Of a stretch of DNA of 33,087 nucleotides, positions 9,277 to 19,156 are shown in pieces. The notes under the pieces were generated by a model. It did not search any database. It was not told the origin of the DNA and saw only the letters and a list, made by a program, of their open reading frames with translations. The position numbers were made by a program, and so were the translations under genes. This stretch comes from Bacteroidota bacterium. Lineage in GTDB: Bacteria; Bacteroidota; Bacteroidia; Bacteroidales; VadinHA17. The stretch covers positions 1 through 33,087 of the forward strand of contig JAKAXP010000003.1 of NCBI GenBank assembly GCA_021816545.1. The letters run 5' to 3'. Position 1 is the first letter of the stretch. Each line of letters begins with the position of its first letter.

Positions 9277-10257
9277 ATGCGAATAATCAGGGCCGGGGAA
9301 ATAAGGCGGCATTATTCAATGAAGCAGGCAATTGATGCCATGGAGCGGGCATTCGCCTCGCTCTCATCAGACGAATGCCATATTCCTATGCGGGTAGTCA
9401 CAAGGCTCCCCGTCGGTGACCTGCTTATGCTTTATAAACCGGCCTTCGTTGAGAAGGACCGGAAGGTTACGGTTAAATTCATCACACAGCGTGAAAGAAA
9501 CGTAATCCCAGGGATCCCGGCTATCCAGGGCATTGTCATGGTAATGGATTCAGTTACCGGGGAGATTATTTCAATAATGGATGGCGATTACCTGACCGCA
9601 CTCCGGACCGGAGCTGCCAGCGGACTGGCAACCCGCCTTTTTGCCGGTAAAGATGCTCACACAATGGCTCTGTTCGGGTGTGGGGCACAGGGTAAAACCC
9701 AGGTTGAGGCAGTATTATGTGAGCGTCCCGTCAGGAAGATACTGATCTTTGAAAAAAACAGGGACCGAGCATTCCGGTTTATTGAGGAAATGAAGGGAGA
9801 AACATCTGCGGAATTGGTGTATTGTGAAGACACATCTCTCCTGAAAGAAGCCGATATTATCTGTACTGCCACCAACGCCACGGCACCTCTTTTCATGAGA
9901 GAGGATATTAAAAAGGGAGTGCATATAAACGCCATCGGATCCTTCCAGCCACACATGCAGGAACTTGATCCGCTGCTTGTCCGCGATGCAAGGGTTTTTA
10001 CCGACAGTACTGAACCATGCCTGAAGGAGAGCGGAGACCTGATAAAACCGATCCGGGAAGGAATCATCAGTGAAAATCATATTGCCGGTGAGATCGGCCA
10101 CGTTCTGCTTAAGCGAATTGAAGGCAGGAAGTCTGATGATCAGATCACCATTTTCAAGAGCGTGGGTGTGGCCATACAGGATTATATGGTGGCAACTGAT
10201 ATCTACTATCGCTCAGTCGAAAAAGGATTCGGAACTGAAATTAACCTTACGGATTAG
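9277..10257 (+). CDS. Ornithine cyclodeaminase / mu-crystallin family NAD(P)-dependent enzyme
   Basis: DGDYLTALRTGAASGLATRLFA, LFGCGAQGKTQVEAV, IICTATNATAPLF, HINAIGSFQPHMQELD: OCD/Mu-crystallin fold. Confidence 0.9.
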   Translation: MRIIRAGEIRRHYSMKQAIDAMERAFASLSSDECHIPMRVVTRLPVGDLLMLYKPAFVEKDRKVTVKFITQRERNVIPGIPAIQGIVMVMDSVTGEIISIMDGDYLTALRTGAASGLATRLFAGKDAHTMALFGCGAQGKTQVEAVLCERPVRKILIFEKNRDRAFRFIEEMKGETSAELVYCEDTSLLKEADIICTATNATAPLFMREDIKKGVHINAIGSFQPHMQELDPLLVRDARVFTDSTEPCLKESGDLIKPIREGIISENHIAGEIGHVLLKRIEGRKSDDQITIFKSVGVAIQDYMVATDIYYRSVEKGFGTEINLTD

Positions 10258-10298
10258 GTGACATTCACTGAATCCTGCCTACCTTTCAAAAATCAGGA

Positions 10299-11882
10299 AT
10301 GAAGAAACTGCCAGGCATATTCAATGACGTGATCGGCCCTGTGATGCGGGGACCTTCCAGTTCGCACACTGCGGCTTCATGGCGGATTGGCAGGATTGCG
10401 CTGGATATACTTAACGAACCGCTGAAGGCTGCACTGATAGAATTTGACCGTGAAGGAGCATGGGCCCCGAACTACCGCGAACAGGGCACCACAATGGGAT
10501 TTGACGGCGGGCTTTCAGGGCTTGATATCACCGATGAAATGATGAAGTCTGCTGAAAGGTATGCACTCCAGAAGGATATTATTATTGAATACCAGGTCAG
10601 CTCTTTCACGGCAGACCATCCCAACACGGTACGACTCACCCTCAGGGGAATCGCGGGAAAAACTGTGCAGATAATTGCTGTCTCATTGGGGGGAGGATCA
10701 TTTGAGATCAGGTCGGTCAACGGGTTTCCTGTCCGTTTAAATGGCGACCTGTTCGGACTGATGATATTCACTGCGGGCAAACCCGATATCAGTGAGGAGC
10801 TGAAGGGGGTGATTCCTTCAGGGATTGATTTTTCTTCACAGCGAAAGGGAGAAGTAATAAGTTATGAGTTCAAATCAGCTTATCCGTTTCCGGCTGAACT
10901 GATAGCCGGGCTTAAAAACCATCAGGGCATAAGTGACATTTCGGTTATAAATCCTATAATGCCGGTTATTGCGGGCAGGCAGACAGAGATGCCTTTTACA
11001 ACCATCCCGTCGCTCCTTGAATTTGCAAGGGATAGGAATGCAGACCTGGGAGAACTTGGTCTGATCTATGAAAAATGCATCAGCGGTTATCCTGAGGAGG
11101 AATTGAACCGCTTGATGAAGGAGATAATCAATATCATACACAACAGTATTAATACCGGTCTGAAGGGTACACATTATGAGGACCGGATTTTACCGCAGCA
11201 GTCTCACCTGATCAGGGAGGCAGAGGATCAAGGCAGAATAAGGGATTCTGTTGTCAACAGGATAATTGAGAATGTTTCGGCGCTGATGGAATCAAAAAGT
11301 GCCATGGAAGTTGTTGTAGCTGCTCCGACTGCAGGCTCATGCGGAACTGTCGGAGGTGCACTGAGAGCCGTCTATGATAACCTGGGCACCTCTGCCGGTA
11401 GATCGGAAAATTCCGCGGATGAGTTGGTTAAGGCATATTTTGCAGCAGGAATCGTTGGGGCCTACTTTGCCCAGGGACCAGGTTTCTCGGCCGAGGAACA
11501 TGGCTGCCAGGTTGAATGCGGGGCTGCCTCCGGAATGGCAGCTGCAGGAATCGTACAATTAATGGGTGGCACAGCAAGACAGGCCCTTGACGCCGCATCA
11601 ATGGCTATTCAAAACATGATCGGACTGATATGTGACCCGGTGGCTGACCGCGTTGAGGTTCCGTGCCTTGGGAAGAATATAAGCGCAGCTGTCAATGCCT
11701 ATGCTTCAGCAATCATGTCAGTCTCGGGATTCAATGCAGTAATTCCTCTTGACCAGGTAATCCAGACCGTATCGGAAGTGGGCAGATCAATGCCTTCGTG
11801 CGTAAAATGCACGGGTAAGGGCGGACTGGCTGCAACTGAAGCTGCACTGAACCTTAAAAACCGGCTGACGCAGAAAATTTAA
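10299..11882 (+). CDS. sdaA: L-serine ammonia-lyase (iron-sulfur dependent, single chain beta+alpha)
   Basis: GPVMRGPSSSHTAASWRIGRIA; AAPTAGSCGTVGGALRAV; EEHGCQVECGAASGMAAAGIVQLMGG; CDPVADRVEVPCLGKN with conserved Fe-S cysteines. Confidence 0.9.
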   Translation: MKKLPGIFNDVIGPVMRGPSSSHTAASWRIGRIALDILNEPLKAALIEFDREGAWAPNYREQGTTMGFDGGLSGLDITDEMMKSAERYALQKDIIIEYQVSSFTADHPNTVRLTLRGIAGKTVQIIAVSLGGGSFEIRSVNGFPVRLNGDLFGLMIFTAGKPDISEELKGVIPSGIDFSSQRKGEVISYEFKSAYPFPAELIAGLKNHQGISDISVINPIMPVIAGRQTEMPFTTIPSLLEFARDRNADLGELGLIYEKCISGYPEEELNRLMKEIINIIHNSINTGLKGTHYEDRILPQQSHLIREAEDQGRIRDSVVNRIIENVSALMESKSAMEVVVAAPTAGSCGTVGGALRAVYDNLGTSAGRSENSADELVKAYFAAGIVGAYFAQGPGFSAEEHGCQVECGAASGMAAAGIVQLMGGTARQALDAASMAIQNMIGLICDPVADRVEVPCLGKNISAAVNAYASAIMSVSGFNAVIPLDQVIQTVSEVGRSMPSCVKCTGKGGLAATEAALNLKNRLTQKI

Positions 11883-11910
11883 CATAAGTCAAACCTTAAA
11901 AACATAAACC

Positions 11911-13302
11911 ATGTTTAACAAAAATACCTACCGGGAAAGAAGACGCATTGTGAAGGAAAAAGTCGGTAAAGGATTAATCCTCCTGTTTGGAAATGATGAG
12001 TCGCCAATGAATTACACCGACAATACCTATCATTTCAGGCAGGACAGTACGTTCATCTATTATTTCGGAATACAGCAGCCCGGACTGGCAGCAGTTATTG
12101 ACATTGATAATAATACCGAAGTTGTTTTTGGGGATGAGTATACAGTTGAGGATTATGTCTGGAGGGGACCCCAGCCAACCATTGCCTCACTGGCTGAAAA
12201 ATGCGGGGTGGACAATGTGCGGCCGGCCGCGAGCCTTGCAGCAGTCCTTGACCAGGCTCAGCAAAAGAAGCAGACGATTCATTTTTTGCCGCTATACCGC
12301 CATGAGAATAAAATCAGGCTGTTCGAACTGCTTGGCATATTACCCAGGGAAATTCCCGGAGAATCTTCACTTGACCTTGTAAAGGCAGTTGTCAGCCAGC
12401 GCGAGATCAAGACAGAAGAGGAGATTATTCAGTTGCACCAGGCAGCAAGTGTGTCTGTTGACATGCATGTGGCTGCCATGAAATTTGCAAAACCGGGAAT
12501 GACCGAGGCGGAGGTAACTGCTGAAATCCACAGGGTTGCCATCGCTGCCGGGGGAAATCTTGCATTTCCGATCATCGCAACAATAAACGGACAAACACTC
12601 CACAATCATTACCATGGCAACACCCTTAAGGAGGGCGACCTCTTCCTGGTTGATGCCGGTTATGAAAATGAGATGTGTTATGCCGGCGATCTTTCAAGCA
12701 CCATTCCTGTAAGTAAAAAATTCACCCCGTTACAGAGGGAGATCTACCAGTTGTCTCTTGACGCTCACGAGGCTGCCATAGCTGCTGCACAGCTGAACAA
12801 GCCGTTCAGGAACGTGCACCTGGCAGCAACCAGGACGATTTTTGACGGGCTGAAGACGATGGGACTGACAAAGGGGAACACTGACGATGCCCTTGAGGCT
12901 GGAGCACACGCCCTGTTCTTCCCGTGCGGAACCGGCCATATGATGGGACTGGATGTACATGACATGGAAGACCTGGGAGAAGTGTGGGTCGGTTACGACG
13001 GACAGCCGAAGAGCACTCAGTTCGGTCTGAAGTCACTGCGCCTGGCAAAACCGCTGAAACCCGGTCATGTTTATACAATTGAGCCAGGGATCTATTTTAT
13101 CCCTGAGTTAATGGATCTGTGGAAAAGTCAGAACAGATTCAACGAGTTCATCAACTGGGATGAGGTTTACAAGTTCCGTAATTTCGGCGGAGTAAGGAAT
13201 GAAGAGGATTTTGTGATGACTGAAAATGGAGCGTTATTGCTTGGCAAACCAAAGCCCAAAACAATTGATGAGATTGAAGCAATCCGCGGTGATGCTCTTT
13301 AG
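11911..13302 (+). CDS. pepP: Aminopeptidase P family (M24B) Xaa-Pro peptidase
   Basis: N-terminal creatinase/AMP_N-like region; metal-ligand motifs FLVDAGYENEMCYAGDLSSTIP, FPCGTGHMMGLDVHDM, YTIEPGIYFIPEL. Confidence 0.92.
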   Translation: MFNKNTYRERRRIVKEKVGKGLILLFGNDESPMNYTDNTYHFRQDSTFIYYFGIQQPGLAAVIDIDNNTEVVFGDEYTVEDYVWRGPQPTIASLAEKCGVDNVRPAASLAAVLDQAQQKKQTIHFLPLYRHENKIRLFELLGILPREIPGESSLDLVKAVVSQREIKTEEEIIQLHQAASVSVDMHVAAMKFAKPGMTEAEVTAEIHRVAIAAGGNLAFPIIATINGQTLHNHYHGNTLKEGDLFLVDAGYENEMCYAGDLSSTIPVSKKFTPLQREIYQLSLDAHEAAIAAAQLNKPFRNVHLAATRTIFDGLKTMGLTKGNTDDALEAGAHALFFPCGTGHMMGLDVHDMEDLGEVWVGYDGQPKSTQFGLKSLRLAKPLKPGHVYTIEPGIYFIPELMDLWKSQNRFNEFINWDEVYKFRNFGGVRNEEDFVMTENGALLLGKPKPKTIDEIEAIRGDAL

Positions 13303-14735
13303 CTGATTTCCCTGCACAACTCCCGGGGAGAAGTGCCTGGTTTGAAGGATTCCATCAGGTCACTCAGCCGTGCTCTTATCAGATCGGTACCGGTGTTTCC
13401 AATGCTCCCGGTATGAGTATATTCTGCCCGGGAGGGGATGGAGAATGCACCCGATCCTGCCTTTTTTGCAACCTCGCGATAGGCGGTCCTGAAGGGTACC
13501 CCTTCACGCACCATGCGGTTTGCCTCCTCTACCGAGAAGATATCATTGTACCGGGGATCAACTAAAATATCCTTCCTCACCACCAATCCTTCAAGCGCGG
13601 CATGTATCACGTGCACCAGTCCGGTTATGCTTTCAAATGCATCAAACAACACTGCCTTCAGCTCCTGGAAATCGCGGTTATAGCCCGGAGGCAGTCCTGC
13701 AGTCATCAGCGCCACCTCGCCGGGAACGGCCTGTAACCTGTTGCAGCGGGCCCTGACAAGCTCAAACAGGTCGGGGTTTTTTTTCTGCGGCATGATTGAT
13801 GAACCGGTGGTAAGATCATCCTTCAATGACACAAAGCCGTAACCTGGTGACAAAAACAATATCACATCTGATGCAAATCTCCCGAGGGTGTTTGCAACAG
13901 ATGCGATGGCGCCTGTTACCTGTCGTTCGGTACAGCCGCGGCTCATCTGGGCATAGGGTGAAGTGACTATCAGCCTGTTAAACCTCAGCAGTCTGGCTGT
14001 GAGCTCCCTGTCAACCGGCAGCGAGGTGCCGTAGCCTGCGGCCGTACCAAGGGGTGAGGCATCGGCAAGCGCGGCCGCACCGGCCAGCACATGAAGGTCA
14101 TCGCAGAGGCTCTCGGCATATGACGCAAACCATAGTCCGAAGGATGTCACCATGGCTGCCTGCATATGCGTGAATCCGGGCATCAGGTCATCACAGTGCT
14201 TCTCACTCAGATCCAGGAAGGAATCTGCAATTGACTTCAGATCACGTGCAAGCAGGAACGACGAGTGCCTGATGTACAGGTGAAGGTCCGTAAGTACCTG
14301 GTCGTTCCTGGAGCGACCGGTATGCAGCTTTCCTGCTGCTGCCACAGCTATCTGGCTACCCGGGTGACCGTCAGGTTTTGTACCACCGGGTTCTTTGCCT
14401 GTTTCACCCCCCGGGTGGCCCGCAACCGGAGAGTTTCCTGCTGCCTCCGCTGCTATCTCAACGAGGCGGATCTCAACCCATGAATGGATATCCTCATACT
14501 CCTTCCCGACAGAGAACCCCTCCTGTTCCACCTCATCAAGGAGCCGGGTCAGGCCGGCGAGAAGACTCTCCTTCTCACCGGCCGTTATCAGCCCGCACTG
14601 CTCAAGCATGACTGCATGAGCAATTGACCCCACTATGTCATACGGAGCGAGTTTCGCATCATAAGGCCTGTCACTGTCACAGGTGAAGCTTATCAGCGAC
14701 TCCCTCGTCCTGCCTCCCTTATCCCACAAGTGCAT
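13299..14735 (-). CDS. argH: Argininosuccinate lyase
   Basis: [65 protein letters not shown] signature motif. Confidence 0.96.
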   Translation of the reverse strand: MHLWDKGGRTRESLISFTCDSDRPYDAKLAPYDIVGSIAHAVMLEQCGLITAGEKESLLAGLTRLLDEVEQEGFSVGKEYEDIHSWVEIRLVEIAAEAAGNSPVAGHPGGETGKEPGGTKPDGHPGSQIAVAAAGKLHTGRSRNDQVLTDLHLYIRHSSFLLARDLKSIADSFLDLSEKHCDDLMPGFTHMQAAMVTSFGLWFASYAESLCDDLHVLAGAAALADASPLGTAAGYGTSLPVDRELTARLLRFNRLIVTSPYAQMSRGCTERQVTGAIASVANTLGRFASDVILFLSPGYGFVSLKDDLTTGSSIMPQKKNPDLFELVRARCNRLQAVPGEVALMTAGLPPGYNRDFQELKAVLFDAFESITGLVHVIHAALEGLVVRKDILVDPRYNDIFSVEEANRMVREGVPFRTAYREVAKKAGSGAFSIPSRAEYTHTGSIGNTGTDLIRARLSDLMESFKPGTSPRELCREIS

Positions 14736-15972
14736 CTTCCGTCACTTTCTTTTTGTTTGCCTCCATGATAGCATGGTGAGCCATCAGACGGATGGCGTTG
14801 ATACGGATGAAACCGAGGCTGTCAGCCTGGTTGAAACCTCCCTCGATGTCCATGCTTGACAACTCCTTATTATATAATGAAGAGGGTGACTCGCGACCTT
14901 CGATGATGATGTTTCCCTTGTAAAGGATCATGTGCACCACCCCGTCAATCACCTCCTGGCTCTTGTCCATTGACGCCTTCAGGAACTCCATCTCTGGTGA
15001 GAACCAGAAGCCGTTGTACACCAACTCAGCAAATACCGGGGCAAGCATGTTGCGCAGACGCATAACCTCACGGTCCATTGCAATACCTTCAATGTCCTTG
15101 TGTGCGGCATAGAGGATGGTTGCCCCGGGAGTCTCATATATTCCCCTTGATTTGATCCCCACGAACCTGTTCTCAACCATGTCAAGCAGGCCGATGCCAT
15201 TGTCACCGCCAAGCTTGTTCAGGTAGGTGAAGAGCTCCAGCGGATCACTGTAGCTTTTACCGTCATCCTTGTTGGTCACATTGACCGGTATCCCGTCTTT
15301 GAAAGTGATTGAAATATGCGTCTCCTTATCCGGTGCATCCATCGGCATCACCATCTTCTGGAGGATTTCCCTCCCTGCGAAGTACAGCGGATCCTCAAGG
15401 ATGCCCGCCTCGTGACTGATATGCATCAGGTTGTCATCCTCACTGTAGGGTTTTGAAATCGAAGCCTTGACCGGGATGCGATGGCCGGCAGCATACCTGA
15501 TCATATCCGACCTGCCCTGGAACTGTGAGAGAAACTCGGCATCCTTCCAGGGAGAGATCACCTTGATATCAGGCTTAAGGGCATAATAGGCAAGCTCGAA
15601 CCGCACCTGGTCATTACCTTTTCCCGTTGCACCATGGGCGACGTAATCTGCCTCATATTCTATGGCAGCCTCAATCTGTTTCTTCGCGATAAGCGGACGT
15701 GCAAGCGCTGTACCCAGGAGATAACGGTCCTCATAAACTGCGTTTGCCTTTACAGCCTGGAAGATATAATCTGTGACGAATTCCCTTTTCAGGTCTTCAA
15801 TTATGACTGACGAGGCTCCAATTGCCAGTGCCTTTTCGCGAACCGCTTCAAAATCGTCATTCTGCCCCACGTCAGCCACATAGGCTATGACTTCGTATCC
15901 TTTGTTGATGAGCCATTTGAGAATCACAGAGGTATCAAGACCTCCGGAATAAGCAAGCATTACTTTTTTCAT
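14719..15972 (-). CDS. argG: Argininosuccinate synthase
   Basis: [21 protein letters not shown] (PP-loop), [37 protein letters not shown]. Confidence 0.97.
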   Translation of the reverse strand: MKKVMLAYSGGLDTSVILKWLINKGYEVIAYVADVGQNDDFEAVREKALAIGASSVIIEDLKREFVTDYIFQAVKANAVYEDRYLLGTALARPLIAKKQIEAAIEYEADYVAHGATGKGNDQVRFELAYYALKPDIKVISPWKDAEFLSQFQGRSDMIRYAAGHRIPVKASISKPYSEDDNLMHISHEAGILEDPLYFAGREILQKMVMPMDAPDKETHISITFKDGIPVNVTNKDDGKSYSDPLELFTYLNKLGGDNGIGLLDMVENRFVGIKSRGIYETPGATILYAAHKDIEGIAMDREVMRLRNMLAPVFAELVYNGFWFSPEMEFLKASMDKSQEVIDGVVHMILYKGNIIIEGRESPSSLYNKELSSMDIEGGFNQADSLGFIRINAIRLMAHHAIMEANKKKVTEDALVG

Positions 15973-15993
15973 TATGTTATTCTGTTATTTGAT

Positions 15994-16446
15994 TTATGAC
16001 TGGAAAATTGTGCTGAGGCACTCTTCAACTGCCTCATTGCTGATGTTGTCACGGGGAATCAGCAGGATTGTGTCATCACCGGCAACTGTACCGGCTATTT
16101 CGTAACGGCCTGCACGGTCAATCCTGATAGCGACTGCCGGAGCGAAGCCCGGAAGGGTCTTTATGAGCAGCAATCCTCTTGCCCATGTTATGCCGGTGAT
16201 TGCTGCAGTGTCACTACCGGGCAGGGAATCAGCCGCCTCCTCCCTTCCTGAAGGGAGAAAATAGCGGTACCCTCCGCTGCCGTCGAATCCCCTGCTGATG
16301 CCAATCTGCCTTAAATCGCGGGAGAGTGTCGCCTGCGTACACTTCATCCCTGTGCCCTCCATCATCCTGAGCAGCTCCTCCTGTGATCCTATCACATTCT
16401 CCCTGACAAGCTTCTCTATAAGTGCCAGCCGTGTTGCCCTGTTCAT
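15994..16446 (-). CDS. argR: Arginine repressor ArgR
   Basis: 150 aa; winged-helix N-terminus NRATRLALIEKLVRENVIGSQEELLRMMEGTGMKCTQATLSRDLRQIGISR; C-terminal IAGTVAGDDTILLIPRDN. Confidence 0.95.
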   Translation of the reverse strand: MNRATRLALIEKLVRENVIGSQEELLRMMEGTGMKCTQATLSRDLRQIGISRGFDGSGGYRYFLPSGREEAADSLPGSDTAAITGITWARGLLLIKTLPGFAPAVAIRIDRAGRYEIAGTVAGDDTILLIPRDNISNEAVEECLSTIFQS

Positions 16447-16485
16447 AATGTATTTTTATTCATTTAGAGTGCAAATTTATACATT
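16447..16485 (-). promoter_or_regulatory. Tandem ARG-box-like operator upstream of argR
   Basis: Minus box 1 AATGAATAAAAATACATT (16447-16464); + strand box 2 AGTGCAAATTTATACATT (16468-16485); 3-bp gap. 15/18 and 13/18 identical to an AATGAATAATTATTCATT-type ARG box. TAAATTTG -7-like element (minus, 16472-16479) lies within box 2. Confidence 0.6.
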
Positions 16486-16530
16486 ATTTGCAATCTTTAT
16501 CCAGGGCCGGGAATTTTTATGCAAAAAAAA

Positions 16531-16556
16531 GGCGCTCACGAATTCTGTGAGACGCC
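16531..16556 (-). terminator. Rho-independent terminator downstream of the 16588..17736 gene
   Basis: Minus strand: GGCGTCTCAC AGAATTC GTGAGCGCC TTTTTTTT (one bulge), immediately 3' of the minus-strand PEGA-like gene. Confidence 0.82.
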
Positions 16557-16587
16557 CTTTGTTGAAATTGAGGAGTCAGGCAGGTGC

Positions 16588-17736
16588 CTATTTCACGTCA
16601 TAGCTTTCTGGCAATCCCAATTGTTCCTTCAGCTTCCGGTTGTACTCCTGTGCGTCCTTTGCAGCATCATCCACACGGTAGTAGTGCCCCGGATATTTTT
16701 TATCAGAGCCCATAACAAGAGCATAACCGATTGTACATGAAACAATTCCGGCGGTTGCCCCCACTACTTCCCAGGTGGGTGCTGTCGTCCCGTCAGGATG
16801 CAGGAATGGTTTGTCTACCAGTATGTCAACCAGAATGGGGCCACCAATAAGCAGTCCTCCGAGGAACATTCCGAGGCCCACATTCAGTGATCTGTTTACC
16901 GACTTGTTTATGCGGGCATATGTATTGATTATGTTCTGATTCCCCACGAGGTTGGCCAGCCCCAGATCACCAATCTCCTTCACACCGCCCTGGATGATCT
17001 TGAAATCGGAAATCTGTGAAGTATTTGTCACTGAGGATGAATAGCCGTAATACCCGTAAAATCCCGGGAACAGGGTGCTGGCGCCCTGTGTTGTGCTGAC
17101 TGAATTGGATGTGAAGATCACATCAATCTTCTTTGACTGGTATTCCTCGCGCTCTTTTGATTTGCTCTCCATTATCTTTTCAGCCACCTGTCCGTCATTC
17201 TTGATGAGTATTGTTGTAGCCTGACCCGGGTTGATTGTGACAAGTTCCCCGAAGATCCCGACACCGTCCTTGATAACCTTCAGGTAATGGTTGCCGGCAG
17301 GGATGCCATTGACTGTCTTTACATCCTCTCCCTGTTTGATATCATCAATATAAACAGTGGTTCCCGTAAATTCTGAAAAGATATTCAGTGTACCGGTTCC
17401 GCCTGTTGGCGGCTGAGCAGCCTGTGTTGCGGGCTGATTTCCTGTAGTCGCCGCCGGTTGGGCTGAGGTGCCTGAGGTGCCAACAAGAACCGTTGTGACC
17501 TCCCCGGCCGTGATGGAAACAATATTGCTGTAGACCTTTGCTCCGTCCTTGTCAAGGGCCTTTACATAATGTGTTCCCGCGGCAAGAGTGATCGCATTGT
17601 AGGTTGGATACTGAGTCTCATCGACATAAACCACAATTGGTTGTTCCGAAAAGACCTTGAGGGTTCCCGTGTTCTGGGCGAATGCGGCTGAAATGCCGAA
17701 AAGCAGAAGAACTAAAGTTAATGCGTGAGTTTTCAT
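16588..17736 (-). CDS. Secreted protein with two PEGA-like repeats and a C-terminal hydrophobic region
   Basis: Signal peptide MKTHALTLVLLLFGISAAFAQ; repeats GTLKVFSEQPIVVYVDETQYPTYNAITLAAGTHYVKALDKDGAKVYSNIVSITAGEVTTVLV and GTLNIFSEFTGTTVYIDDIKQGEDVKTVNGIPAGNHYLKVIKDGVGIFGELVTINPGQATTILI. Confidence 0.75.
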   Translation of the reverse strand: MKTHALTLVLLLFGISAAFAQNTGTLKVFSEQPIVVYVDETQYPTYNAITLAAGTHYVKALDKDGAKVYSNIVSITAGEVTTVLVGTSGTSAQPAATTGNQPATQAAQPPTGGTGTLNIFSEFTGTTVYIDDIKQGEDVKTVNGIPAGNHYLKVIKDGVGIFGELVTINPGQATTILIKNDGQVAEKIMESKSKEREEYQSKKIDVIFTSNSVSTTQGASTLFPGFYGYYGYSSSVTNTSQISDFKIIQGGVKEIGDLGLANLVGNQNIINTYARINKSVNRSLNVGLGMFLGGLLIGGPILVDILVDKPFLHPDGTTAPTWEVVGATAGIVSCTIGYALVMGSDKKYPGHYYRVDDAAKDAQEYNRKLKEQLGLPESYDVK

Positions 17737-17756
17737 ATGTCAGTTTTTGTATGAAG

Positions 17757-18821
17757 CTAGTTTGAGAAATAATTATCCTTGAATGACCTGTGGTAATCAT
17801 ATGCATTCAGTCTGAGCCTGCGGTTTGCGGCCTCGGCGCTCAACGGTCCGCTTGTATATATCGTTCCGGCAAGCGGGGCTGTAGTGTATCCCAGCCCCAC
17901 CATTATATTATTCCCGGTTGCAGGATCAAACCAGGTATAAAGCAGCAGTGCCTTTTTCTTCCTCAGCGCCTCCTGGAGCCGACCGTCATTTTCACTGTAC
18001 CCGGAGAGGTATATTTTTTCAGCAGTCGTCGGTGCGCCATAGATCGCAGTCACGTCGTTCAGCATCCTGTTGAACTCCGGGTAGGGAACCTGGTCCTTAC
18101 TCAGCTTAAGCTTTTCATTGCTGGTGTACGTTGAAACATAACCGACAATGATCTGGAAAAGTCTCTGGTCAATAAACCTGCACTCCACCAGGTATACGGA
18201 AGATCCCACCGGGATTGCATAGACATAGTACCCGTTGTTCCTCTGGGCCTGGGCAGCCTTCGGTGACATTATACGGTCCACATCACCTGTATTCATGCCG
18301 AAAACAAGGCCGAATGCGCCGCTCATGTCAGCGGGAAGCCTGCCCCCCACCTGGCCGATGTCAATCGTCGGCTTCGGGGCTGCAGCGACTGCAGGCCCGG
18401 CCGGGGTGTTTCCTGCCGCCTGGCCCGACTGTGAATTCGCCACCGGCGGTCCGGCCTGGGAACCGGGAGAAGTCTGCCCGTATACAACACTCTGTCCTGA
18501 AGTGACGGTCTGCGCCGTTGCGTTCTGCTGAGAAACCGGCTGAACAGTCTGGGGCTGCGGAGCTTCAATGAGTACTGATGTGACCTCATTGGTTTTTACG
18601 GTTACAATCTGGCTGTAAACCCTTGCGCCATCACCATTGATGGCTTTGACCCAATGAGTTCCGGGTGCGAGTTTTATCTCGCCATACTGTGGATAATGTG
18701 TCTCATCAACATAAACAACAAGAGGATTTTCAGAGAAAACCTTTAGTACACCTGTGGGCGATTGCCCGGATACGGTGTTTATTGCAAGCGGAAGAAAAAG
18801 AAAAAATAAAGTCAGGTGTTT
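17757..18821 (-). CDS. Secreted PEGA-like repeat protein, paralogue of the 16588..17736 product at its N-terminus
   Basis: Preferred start MKHLTLFFLFLPLAINTVSGQ (track ORF begins at 18857); GVLKVFSENPLVVYVDETHYPQYGEIKLAPGTHWVKAINGDGARVYSQIVTVKTNEVTSVLI closely matches the neighbour; Pro/Gln/Ser-rich linker; different C-terminal domain. Confidence 0.75.
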   Translation of the reverse strand, partial: KHLTLFFLFLPLAINTVSGQSPTGVLKVFSENPLVVYVDETHYPQYGEIKLAPGTHWVKAINGDGARVYSQIVTVKTNEVTSVLIEAPQPQTVQPVSQQNATAQTVTSGQSVVYGQTSPGSQAGPPVANSQSGQAAGNTPAGPAVAAAPKPTIDIGQVGGRLPADMSGAFGLVFGMNTGDVDRIMSPKAAQAQRNNGYYVYAIPVGSSVYLVECRFIDQRLFQIIVGYVSTYTSNEKLKLSKDQVPYPEFNRMLNDVTAIYGAPTTAEKIYLSGYSENDGRLQEALRKKKALLLYTWFDPATGNNIMVGLGYTTAPLAGTIYTSGPLSAEAANRRLRLNAYDYHRSFKDNYFSN

Positions 18822-19156
18822 CATGGCATACCGGATGTCGTTTCTAATAAATGTCATGTTTTTGGCAATTGGGCTCCCCGAAGCAAACCAATAAGTAAAC
18901 GTAACGAAATGCCCGATGTTACATATAATTTGACCGGTGTGTATTTTTTAACAATTAGTCTCAAAGTTCTGAACACCAACCACCGATAATGGTTTCCAGT
19001 TGCAACCGGACGGATGACACGGTACATTCCGCGGTCCTGAATCCATAGCTCATTCATCCTTAGCTCCGGTCATCTGGAAGTGAACCTTTTGCTTCTTCCT
19101 CTCCAGTGAGGGCTGCACAGCAATTTTGTTGTATTTTTACAGCCCAAACGGCAACG

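Noticed and set aside
18854-19057. 67-aa minus ORF between the PEGA-like genes and carB
   Set aside because: No recognisable family or clear ribosome-binding site; probably intergenic.
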